From an uncultured Mucispirillum sp. (GTDB lineage: Bacteria; Chrysiogenota; Deferribacteres; Deferribacterales; Mucispirillaceae): 5,513 bases of DNA. A program made the translations under genes and the position numbers. The stretch lies in the NCBI GenBank assembly GCA_910586745.1, contig CAJUJZ010000144.1:1-5513 (forward strand), written 5' to 3'. Shown one piece after another: positions 1 through 5,289 of this stretch; within the stretch, counting starts at the first letter, position 1, and every line of letters starts with the position of its first letter. The notes beneath the pieces were generated by a model. It searched no databases and was not told the origin of the DNA. It saw only the letters and a program-made list of their open reading frames with translations.

Positions 1-102
1 AATCTGTATGGTATATATTTCAATAATTATACATATTATTTTTATGATTATTGCACTTTATATATTTTAGATACTTCGCTTATAAACCAAGCTTAGTATG
101 AC
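1..102. repeat. Inverted-repeat element, copy 1 (left arm cut by window edge)
   Basis: First visible copy of a tandem array with an exact 143-bp period: matching bases fall at 1, 144 and 287. The right arm (69-102) reads AGATACTTCGC...GTATGAC, the reverse complement of the family motif GTCATACTGAGC...GCGAAGTATCT. The left arm is mostly outside the window. This copy is the most diverged of the three. It differs in the interior hairpin (TGTATGGT with ATTATACA, against TGTATAGT with ACTATACA) and has cttAGTATGAC at the end. The array may extend further left. Confidence 0.85.
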
Positions 103-122
103 CTGCAGCTTTCATAATATAA

Positions 123-245
123 GTCATTTTGAGCAAAGCGAAAAATCTGTATAGTATAAATTTCAATAACTATACATACTATTTTTATGATTATTGAAGT
201 TTATATATTTTAGATACTTCGCTTATAAATCAAGCTCTGTATGAC
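123..245. repeat. Inverted-repeat element, copy 2 (123 bp)
   Basis: Complete unit. The left arm at 123-148 reads GTCATTTTGAGC, then AAAGCGAAAAATCT. The right arm at 212-245 is an imperfect inverted copy (AGATACTTCGC...GTATGAC). An interior hairpin pairs TGTATAGT (148-155) with ACTATACA (169-176) around a 13-nt loop. A 20-bp spacer containing CTGCAG separates it from each neighbouring unit. There is no plausible coding frame. Inverted ends around a short non-coding interior suggest a REP/BIME-like or MITE-like element; which of these it is cannot be told from sequence alone. Confidence 0.88.
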
Positions 246-265
246 CTGCAGCTTTCACAATATAA

Positions 266-388
266 GTCATTTTGAGCAAAGCGAAAAATCTGTATAGTAT
301 AAATTTCAATAACTATACATACTATTTTTATGATTATTGCACTTTATATATTTTAGATACTTCGCTTATAAATCAAGCTCAGTATGAC
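266..388. repeat. Inverted-repeat element, copy 3 (123 bp)
   Basis: Third unit, same length and same arms (266-291 and 355-388). Over 287-390 it differs from copy 2 at only three positions: two in the interior (GAAGT against GCACT) and one near the right end (CTCTG against CTCAG). The array stops at about 390. Such close identity between copies 2 and 3 points to recent duplication or ongoing homogenisation. Confidence 0.88.
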
Positions 389-390
389 CT

Positions 391-468
391 AATTTCGCTT
401 AAATTCTCTTGCTGTATTCATTATATGTATTAGTATAATTTTTTTAGATAATTACAGCCTGCAAATTT
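391..468. other. Gap between repeat array and 3' end of the TSUP gene
   Basis: AT-rich stretch of 78 bp with no ORF of note. Read on the minus strand, as the 3' flank of the transporter gene, it shows no convincing GC-rich stem followed by a T run. The nearest strong foldback is the inverted-repeat element ending at 388, which could end or stabilise the transcript; that is inference only. Confidence 0.4.
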
Positions 469-1245
469 TTAAGCTTTAATAATTTTAATAATAAGAGAAA
501 CAAACATTACAATAAATACAATTATCAATATTTTCTTAACAAAAGCCTGACCATTTTTAATAGCCATTTTACTGCCTATATAGCTGCCCAAAACATTAGC
601 TATTAAAAGCGGGATACCAATAGCTATTATCACCTGCCCTGCTTTTAAAAACATTACTAATGCACCAGCACCTGACGCAAAATTTACTATTTTTGCTACA
701 GCTGAAGCCTGAACCATATTCATACCAAGTATAGAATAAAATGTAATGATTAAAAATGTTCCCATACCAGGACCGAAAAAGCCATCATATATACCTAAAA
801 CAAAAGTAATAAATGGTGCTGCAATATATAATTCTTTTTTAGTAAAATCTGTTACATTCTGTTTCAAATTCTTTTTAGGGATAAATGTAACAATAGCAGC
901 AACAGGAAGAATAAAAAGAATTATTTTATTTAAAGTATCTTGAGTAACCCCTAAGTTTATATGGGAGCCTGCCATTCCGCCTAAAAAAGCACACACAAGA
1001 CCAATTAATGCAATATGCCATATTACAGTTTTACTGCGAATAAAGTTATATGCGGCGGTTGCTGTGCCAAACACTGCAGGCAGTTTATTTGTAGCTACTG
1101 CCATAGTTGGAGGAAGACCAGCCAGCATTAAAGCAGGCACAAGGATAAAACCACCTCCACCTGCAATACTATCTATAAAACCAGCACAAAATGAGGCAAT
1201 TATTAAAAATGTAAGTATATAATAAGAATCAGCAATATATTCCAT
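469..1245 (-). CDS. yfcA: TSUP-family (TauE/SafE, YfcA-like) membrane transporter
   Basis: Inner-membrane permease of 258 aa, close to the usual length of YfcA-type members of the TSUP (sulfite exporter TauE/SafE) family. The sequence is a run of about seven to eight hydrophobic segments arranged as two related halves. The N-terminal half has AGFIDSIAGGGG (residues 21-32) followed by ATNKLPAVFG (51-60). The C-terminal half has YDGFFGPGMG (153-162) followed by a second conserved stretch (SAVAKIVNFAS, 181-191). These paired signatures match E. coli YfcA as I recall it. Family members move small sulfur-containing or organic anions (sulfite, thiosulfate, sulfolactate and similar), but the substrate cannot be read from this sequence and YfcA itself is poorly characterised. 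The start is firm: ATG at 1245 with GGAGGA five bases upstream on the minus strand, and a strong promoter just beyond. It diverges from panD and looks monocistronic within the window. Family call confident; gene symbol only by resemblance. Confidence 0.9.
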   Translation of the reverse strand: MEYIADSYYILTFLIIASFCAGFIDSIAGGGGFILVPALMLAGLPPTMAVATNKLPAVFGTATAAYNFIRSKTVIWHIALIGLVCAFLGGMAGSHINLGVTQDTLNKIILFILPVAAIVTFIPKKNLKQNVTDFTKKELYIAAPFITFVLGIYDGFFGPGMGTFLIITFYSILGMNMVQASAVAKIVNFASGAGALVMFLKAGQVIIAIGIPLLIANVLGSYIGSKMAIKNGQAFVKKILIIVFIVMFVSLIIKIIKA

Positions 1246-1250
1246 AAAAT

Positions 1251-1256
1251 TCCTCC
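1251..1256 (-). promoter_or_regulatory. Ribosome binding site for the TSUP gene
   Basis: The minus strand reads GGAGGA, five bases before the ATG at 1245. This is a near-perfect Shine-Dalgarno and fixes the start. Confidence 0.8.
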
Positions 1257-1275
1257 AAATAAGCTATAATATAAA

Positions 1276-1304
1276 TTTATAATTATTTCAATTGATTTTT
1301 TCAA
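1276..1304 (-). promoter_or_regulatory. Sigma70-type promoter for the TSUP gene
   Basis: On the minus strand, TTGAAA (1304-1299) and TATAAA (1281-1276) are separated by exactly 17 bases, giving a predicted transcript start near 1269 and a leader of about 24 nt. It overlaps the candidate panD promoter on the other strand, so the two divergent genes may compete for polymerase or share a regulator. In an AT-rich genome such boxes are common, but match and spacing are both good here. Confidence 0.6.
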
Positions 1305-1320
1305 CAATTTACTATATACC
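1292..1320 (+). promoter_or_regulatory. Candidate promoter for panD
   Basis: TTGATT (1292-1297), 17 bases, then TATACC (1315-1320). The -35 is fair and the -10 is weak. A start near 1327 would leave a leader of about 22 nt before the GTG at 1349. It also explains why the upstream in-frame TTG at 1292 cannot be the start: that codon would sit in the -35 box. Confidence 0.35.
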
Positions 1321-1335
1321 TATTCTACTATTACT

Positions 1336-1341
1336 AGGAGG
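1336..1341 (+). promoter_or_regulatory. Ribosome binding site that decides the panD start
   Basis: AGGAGG lies seven bases before the GTG at 1349. No comparable purine tract precedes the TTG at 1292, so this site supports the shorter reading frame. Confidence 0.85.
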
Positions 1342-1348
1342 CTTATTA

Positions 1349-1777
1349 GTGGAGCTGATTGAAGTTATATCTGCAAAACTGCATGGAATAAAAATTACAG
1401 AAAGTGCATTGCATTACCACGGCAGTGTTACAATTGATGAAGATATTCTTCATAAGGCAGGTATTCGCCCTATGGAGTTTGTGTATATATGGAATAAAGC
1501 AAGTGGTGCAAGAATAAGCACTTATGTTCTGCCTGGGGAAAAAGGCAGCGGTGTTGTCTGCTTAAACGGTGCTGCTGCTAGAAGCTGCCAGATAGGTGAT
1601 GAAGTAATCATATCACTTTCTAAATATGTTACAAATAATGAAATGGCAGGTAGAAAAGCAAAAGTGCTTACTTTTAATCATAATAACCGCATAAATACAA
1701 TAGATGAAATATTAGAGTATGATTTTATAAGCGATACAGAAGATAACTGGCAGTTTAAAATCAATAAACTCTATTAA
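1349..1777 (+). CDS. panD: Aspartate 1-decarboxylase (pyruvoyl-dependent)
   Basis: Cytoplasmic enzyme that converts L-aspartate to beta-alanine and CO2, feeding pantothenate and CoA synthesis. The proenzyme cuts itself between Gly and Ser, and the Ser becomes the pyruvoyl cofactor. From the GTG at 1349 the protein has 142 aa. The cleavage motif HYHGS is at residues 22-26 (Gly25/Ser26; Gly24/Ser25 in E. coli). The other active-site positions are present with the same one-residue shift: Lys10, His12, Arg55, Tyr59 and Asn73 (in LNGAAA). The frame is open upstream to a TTG at 1292, but the added 19 residues are hydrophobic, unlike any PanD N-terminus, and lack a ribosome site; GTG with AGGAGG is clearly right. 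The protein is about 16 residues longer than the 126-aa E. coli enzyme, with an acidic, aromatic tail. No panB or panC is visible nearby. No PanZ-like maturation partner is visible either, as expected for PanD proteins that self-process. Confidence 0.95.
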   Translation: MELIEVISAKLHGIKITESALHYHGSVTIDEDILHKAGIRPMEFVYIWNKASGARISTYVLPGEKGSGVVCLNGAAARSCQIGDEVIISLSKYVTNNEMAGRKAKVLTFNHNNRINTIDEILEYDFISDTEDNWQFKINKLY

Positions 1778-1858
1778 AATTATCTTTTAATTTATAAAAC
1801 ATCAATTTTATTTAAAAAAAAGACAAATTTTCTCTTGCAATATAAAAAAATAAGTTTA

Positions 1859-1888
1859 TTAATAGTATATTATAATATATATTATAAT
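1859..1888 (+). promoter_or_regulatory. Candidate promoter of the nhaB-larE-barrel operon
   Basis: TATAAT at 1883-1888 is a consensus -10. The best -35 is TTAATA (1859-1864) at 18 bases, which is weak. A second TATAAT lies at 1871-1876 without a recognisable -35. Predicted start is near 1895, with a leader of about 19 nt. Low sequence complexity limits confidence. Confidence 0.4.
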
Positions 1889-1889
1889 A
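1868..1889. promoter_or_regulatory. Perfect 22-bp palindrome over the nhaB -10 region
   Basis: Every base from 1868 to 1889 pairs with its mirror, 11 bp per arm with no loop, and the palindrome contains both TATAAT boxes. It could be an operator for a dimeric regulator or a cruciform-prone site. It is made only of A and T, so chance is a real alternative. Confidence 0.35.
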
Positions 1890-1913
1890 ATTGTTTTATC
1901 TTGGGAGAGAAAA

Positions 1914-3437
1914 ATGAAGGTAAACGAAAATTCAGGTGCAGAACAAAGTGTATTATCTGCAATCAGCTCTAACTTTTTAGGCAGAGCTCCAAGATGGTAT
2001 AAGATTTTAATTATATCATATCTTATCATTAACCCTATTTTATTTGCTATTAATCCATTTGTTGCAGGCTGGGTGTTAATGGCTGAGTTTATCTCTACAT
2101 TAGCATTAGCATTAGTATGCTACCCACTGCCATCTGGTGGTTTATTAGCTATTGAAGCAGTCGTTATTGGTATGACTTCCGCAGAACATGTTTATGAGCA
2201 TGTAGTTGATAACTTTCCAGTATTATTATTACTTATGTTTATGGTAGCTGGTATTTTCTTTATGAAAGAACTGCTGCTTTTTATTTTTACTCGTCTTTTA
2301 GTAAGTGTTCGTTCTAAAATTTTATTATCACTAATCTTTTGCTTCCTTGGTGCATTTTTATCTGCATTTTTAGATGCTTTAACAGTTACAGCAGTTGTTA
2401 TTACTGTTGCTTACGGTTTTTATGGAATTTATCATAAATATGCATCCAGCAAAGGGAACAGACAGGCGAAATCTATTAAAGATGATGATGTTATTGATGA
2501 AATCGACAGAGAAGATTTAGACAATTTTCGCGGATTTTTGAGAAATTTAATGATGCATGCAGCAGTAGGTACTGCATTAGGTGGTGCCTTAACATTAGTT
2601 GGCGAACCTCAAAACTTAATTATTGGTAAACAAATGGGCTGGGATTTTATTCAGTTCTTTAAAGAATGTTCCCCTGTTTCTGTACCAGTATTTTTTGCAG
2701 GTCTTATAACTTGTGTTTTAACAGAAATATTCAAAATATTAGGCTATGGTTACCAAATGCCTGAAAATGTCCGACAGGTTTTAGAAGAGGAAGTGAAAAA
2801 AACTTCTGAAAGTATGGATAGTAAAACTATAGGCAGATATATTGCAGAAGCTGCTGCTGGTGTATTTTTAATTATTGCACTTGCTCTGCACTTAGCTGAA
2901 GTTGGTCTTGTTGGTTTAACTATCATCATTTTAGTTACATCATTTACAGGGGTTATTGAAGAACATCACTTTGGCGAAGCATTTACAGAATCACTTCCAT
3001 TTACTGCACTTTTAGTTGTATTCTTTACAATCGTTGCAGTTATTGCAGACCAAGGGCTGTTTAAACCTATCATTAATGTAGTTTTTGAAATGGATGGTAA
3101 GCATCAGATATTAGCATTCTTTATTGCAAACGGTGTGCTTTCTGCTATTAGTGACAATGTTTTTGTTGCTACAGTTTATATTACTGAAGTTGTTGGAGCA
3201 TTAAAAGGCGGAATCATTGACCATCTGCAGGCTGATAAACTTGCTGTTGCTACTAACATGGGTACAAATATTCCATCTGTTGCAACACCAAACGGGCAGG
3301 CTGCATTTTTATTCTTATTAACTTCTACACTTGCTCCATTAATAAGATTATCTTATTTACAGATGATGAAACTTGCACTTCCATATACAATTACAATGAC
3401 AACAGTTGCGTTAATTGCAACATACTTTAATTTATAA
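1914..3437 (+). CDS. nhaB: Na+/H+ antiporter NhaB
   Basis: Inner-membrane secondary transporter that expels Na+ in exchange for protons, supporting salt tolerance and pH and sodium homeostasis. It has 507 aa against 513 in E. coli NhaB and is collinear with it throughout. The N-terminal FLGRAPRWYK (21-30) and INPFVAGW (46-53) match NhaB, as do GGLLAIEAVVIGMTSAEHV (75-93) and AFLDALT (151-157), whose Asp154 corresponds to the conserved Asp147 of E. coli. Further matches are GEPQNLII (230-237), SDNVFVAT (413-420), TNIPSVATPNGQAAF (451-465) and APLIRLSY (474-481). About 12 membrane segments are expected. A charged loop at about 180-205 is the least conserved part, and the protein ends shortly after the last helix without the longer E. 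coli tail. The start is ATG at 1914 with GGGAG (1903-1907) upstream. The stop codon overlaps the larE start by one base, so it heads a three-gene operon. The assignment is secure; sodium stoichiometry and physiological role are inferred from the family. Confidence 0.97.
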   Translation: MKVNENSGAEQSVLSAISSNFLGRAPRWYKILIISYLIINPILFAINPFVAGWVLMAEFISTLALALVCYPLPSGGLLAIEAVVIGMTSAEHVYEHVVDNFPVLLLLMFMVAGIFFMKELLLFIFTRLLVSVRSKILLSLIFCFLGAFLSAFLDALTVTAVVITVAYGFYGIYHKYASSKGNRQAKSIKDDDVIDEIDREDLDNFRGFLRNLMMHAAVGTALGGALTLVGEPQNLIIGKQMGWDFIQFFKECSPVSVPVFFAGLITCVLTEIFKILGYGYQMPENVRQVLEEEVKKTSESMDSKTIGRYIAEAAAGVFLIIALALHLAEVGLVGLTIIILVTSFTGVIEEHHFGEAFTESLPFTALLVVFFTIVAVIADQGLFKPIINVVFEMDGKHQILAFFIANGVLSAISDNVFVATVYITEVVGALKGGIIDHLQADKLAVATNMGTNIPSVATPNGQAAFLFLLTSTLAPLIRLSYLQMMKLALPYTITMTTVALIATYFNL

Positions 3438-4240
3438 TGACATTAAAAAGTAAAGAAGATAAGTTAATCAATATTTTAAAGGGTTTTAAATCATGTGCCG
3501 TCGCTTTTTCAGGCGGCACAGATTCTACCCTGCTTTTATACTACTTGTCAAAACTGAACATAAAAACAAAAGCATATACGATTCATTCTTATTTATACCC
3601 TGAAAGTGAGCTGAAAGAGGCTGAAAATACTGCATTGCAGCTTAATATTGAATATGAAGTAATATATCTTGAGCCACTAGATATGATAGAAAACATTAAA
3701 TATAACCCTAAAGAAAGGTGCTATATATGTAAAAAATATATGTTTTCTATACTAAAAAAAGCAGCAGAACAAGACGGACTTGAAACACTTATTGAAGGCT
3801 CAAACTATGATGACAGGAAAGACTTTCGCCCAGGATTTATTGCAGTGCAGGAAACTGGTGCTGTAAGTCCACTTGATATGGCAGCTCTTACAAAAGAAGA
3901 TATTAGAAACCTTTTAAAACAGGCTTATCTTAACTATAATAAACCATCTTTTGCATGCTATTTTTCACGGTTTCCATATAATATGGAAATAAGCAGAGAT
4001 ATGATTGAAATAGTATCTAAAAGTGAATGTTATATACACTCTCTTGGATTTAATAGTGCAAGGGTTAGATACCATAATCAAATATCCAGAATTGAAGCAT
4101 CAGAAAATCATATAAAAGATATCATAAATAATAAAGATATACGGGAAAAAATCATTACTTATCTGAAATCTCTTGGCTTTATCTTTGTTTGCATTGATTT
4201 AGAAGAATATAAAACAGGCTCCATGAACAGGTTAATATAA
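3437..4240 (+). CDS. larE: LarE-type ATP-dependent sacrificial sulfur transferase (nickel-pincer cofactor synthesis)
   Basis: Cytoplasmic PP-loop ATP pyrophosphatase family enzyme of 267 aa, normal length. LarE adenylates the pyridinium dicarboxylate intermediate made by LarB and transfers sulfur to it; LarC then inserts nickel to give the cofactor of LarA lactate racemase and relatives. The PP-loop SGGTDSTLL is at 25-33. Then come ERCYICKK (93-100), EGSNYDDRKDFRPG (120-133), VSPLDMAALTKEDIR (143-157), the NKPSFACYFSR segment (168-178), RVRYH (209-213), SRIEA (217-221) and the C-terminal IDLEEYKTGSMN (253-264). Cys174 lies where the sacrificial Cys176 sits in Lactobacillus plantarum LarE. Other cysteines are at 20, 95, 98, 198 and 252; the 174-178 region has no second cysteine, so whether an Fe-S cluster could form, as in some LarE proteins, cannot be decided. 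The ATG at 3437 shares its A with the nhaB stop and has no Shine-Dalgarno, which suggests translation by re-initiation. No larA, larB or larC is in the window, so its partners must lie elsewhere or the protein serves another sulfur-transfer role. Confidence 0.9.
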   Translation: MTLKSKEDKLINILKGFKSCAVAFSGGTDSTLLLYYLSKLNIKTKAYTIHSYLYPESELKEAENTALQLNIEYEVIYLEPLDMIENIKYNPKERCYICKKYMFSILKKAAEQDGLETLIEGSNYDDRKDFRPGFIAVQETGAVSPLDMAALTKEDIRNLLKQAYLNYNKPSFACYFSRFPYNMEISRDMIEIVSKSECYIHSLGFNSARVRYHNQISRIEASENHIKDIINNKDIREKIITYLKSLGFIFVCIDLEEYKTGSMNRLI

Positions 4241-5089
4241 ATGAAATTTAAACTTATAAAATATACTATAATAATATTCTCATTGTGTCAATTTTTGACA
4301 CAAATAAGCTATGCATATAATCTTCCATTATTTAATGACACATTAAATAAAAAAGGGTTTATGAAAAAACAGCCTTTTAATATAAGCATAGGATATGAAT
4401 ACAGCAATACAGACGGGTTTAATTTATTATCAGGTTCAAATATAAACAGTGCGGAAATCAATAAGTCCAGTAATGGTATAAAAACAGAAGCAGGGCTTTA
4501 TATTACACCATTTCTAAAGTTATTTATAAACTATACTTATAGAAACAGTATTCTAAACATTGAATATACTATTAATAAAGAGAACAACAAAGACCTTTTG
4601 AAAGACTATACTTCAGTGTTTGCAAGAAAAAGTAATGAGCATATTTATATGGCTGGTTTTGTTGCAGCTTATGAATGGACTATAAAAAAATACACGCCAT
4701 ATATAGCATTTAAAGCTGGCTTTGGCTGGACAGCAGCAGACAGTTATGAAGATATATTTTATAATGCATCCTTTGCCCTAAAAGCAGGCACATATATAAC
4801 ATTTAATAAAAACTTTATATTAAACATATATACAGGTGCAGACTACACTACTCTTTTTAACAGCGGATTAATGGTGGAAAATTTTAATATCAGTATACCT
4901 GATGAATATTTAATGATTGGTGCTGTAAATAATTTCAGTGCAGAAGCAGAGTATCAGGAATATTATGATAAAAACATAAATATGCTTGTTGGTGCTGAAC
5001 TTGATATATATAAATATTCATCTATCTTTGTAGAAATAAAATATATAAGTAGTCTTGTGTTTTATACTGGTGTAAAAGTAAAATTTTAA
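4241..5089 (+). CDS. Putative outer-membrane beta-barrel protein, unassigned family
   Basis: Exported protein of 282 aa that I cannot assign to a named family. Residues 1-25 form a Sec signal peptide: Lys-rich start, hydrophobic core at 8-20, and cleavage after Ser-Tyr-Ala25. The mature part is rich in Tyr, Phe, Asn and Gly. It shows alternating hydrophobic/polar strands typical of outer-membrane barrels, for example FNISIGYEYS (46-55), IKTEAGLYITP (80-90), KLFINYTYR (93-101), YIAFKAGFGW (154-163), FILNIYTGADY (192-202) and SIFVEIKYIS (261-270). The last residues, FYTGVKVKF, end in the C-terminal Phe used for barrel insertion. By eye this suggests about 8-12 strands, with longer loops around 56-80 and 205-245. 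The ATG abuts the larE stop (TAAATG) with only a weak ACAGG upstream, so it is probably coupled to larE. Cys16 lies in the hydrophobic core of the signal and is not a lipobox. Function is unknown; a small porin or adhesin-like surface protein is possible. Confidence 0.75.
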   Translation: MKFKLIKYTIIIFSLCQFLTQISYAYNLPLFNDTLNKKGFMKKQPFNISIGYEYSNTDGFNLLSGSNINSAEINKSSNGIKTEAGLYITPFLKLFINYTYRNSILNIEYTINKENNKDLLKDYTSVFARKSNEHIYMAGFVAAYEWTIKKYTPYIAFKAGFGWTAADSYEDIFYNASFALKAGTYITFNKNFILNIYTGADYTTLFNSGLMVENFNISIPDEYLMIGAVNNFSAEAEYQEYYDKNINMLVGAELDIYKYSSIFVEIKYISSLVFYTGVKVKF

Positions 5090-5137
5090 CTTGTAAAGTA
5101 TTTTAATTATGCAACAGTTATAAGACATTGCAGTTAT
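5090..5137. other. Short gap after the barrel gene
   Basis: 48 bp with no stem plus T-run terminator. From 5111 on (GCAACAGTTATAAG) it already belongs to the duplicated block seen again at 5290. The inverted-repeat element that follows may be what ends the transcript; that is inference. Confidence 0.4.
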
Positions 5138-5265
5138 GTCATACTGAGCCTGCAAGGCGAAGTATCTGGAATGTAAATGTTGCTGTATATGTAAAACATA
5201 TTTTAAAATTTATATTTAATGCGGTTTGCCTGTTTTTAGATTCTTCGCTGTCGCTCAGAATAGAC
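5111..5265. repeat. Right-hand repeat, copy A (inverted-repeat element plus 27-bp leader)
   Basis: The element proper is 5138-5265. The left arm at 5138-5167 has GTCATACTGAGC, then a GCCT-GCA-AGGC mini-hairpin, then GCGAAGTATCT. The right arm at 5238-5265 is an imperfect inverted copy (AGATTCTTCGC...GCTCAGAATAGAC). The interior has its own hairpin, ATATGT-AAA-ACATAT (5187-5201). The whole block recurs 179 bp downstream. The arms share the motif of the left-hand array, but the interior is unrelated to it. Small open frames across this block have no ribosome site and are not credible genes. Confidence 0.85.
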
Positions 5266-5289
5266 AGTGGTGTATGGAGTGTAATAACC

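Larger units (their letters stand above)
1778..1913. other. AT-rich gap between panD and nhaB
   Basis: 136 bp of very AT-rich DNA separates panD from nhaB. A weak A/T hairpin (TAAAA...TTTTA, around 1795-1812) follows panD, but an A run rather than a T run follows it, so it is a poor terminator on the plus strand. The second half holds the nhaB promoter and a palindrome. No small gene or RNA is evident. Confidence 0.5.

Noticed and set aside
1..390. CRISPR array
   Set aside because: The 143-bp period, 123-bp repeat unit, near-constant 20-bp spacers and inverted arms do not fit a CRISPR, where short repeats alternate with unique spacers.
746..943. 65-aa plus-strand open frame inside the TSUP gene
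   Set aside because: It lies antisense within a well-supported coding region, has no ribosome site, and its Lys/Pro/Ile-rich sequence is what the reverse strand of a membrane-protein gene yields.
1292..1305. FNR/CRP-type site (TTGAT...TCAA) between the divergent genes
   Set aside because: The half sites TTGA and TCAA are separated by five bases, not the six needed for the TTGAT-N4-ATCAA arrangement, and the middle is a T run, so it is probably chance.
1790..1820. Rho-independent terminator after panD
   Set aside because: The only foldback is a short A/T stem followed by an A run instead of a T run on the plus strand.
1778..1913. Riboswitch or small RNA upstream of nhaB
   Set aside because: The region is almost pure A/T with no conserved-looking stem architecture, and the predicted leader is only about 19 nt.
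4241..4315. Lipoprotein signal in the barrel protein (Cys16)
   Set aside because: The residues before Cys16 (Phe-Ser-Leu) do not form a lipobox and hydrophobic residues continue after it; Ser-Tyr-Ala25 is a better signal peptidase I site.
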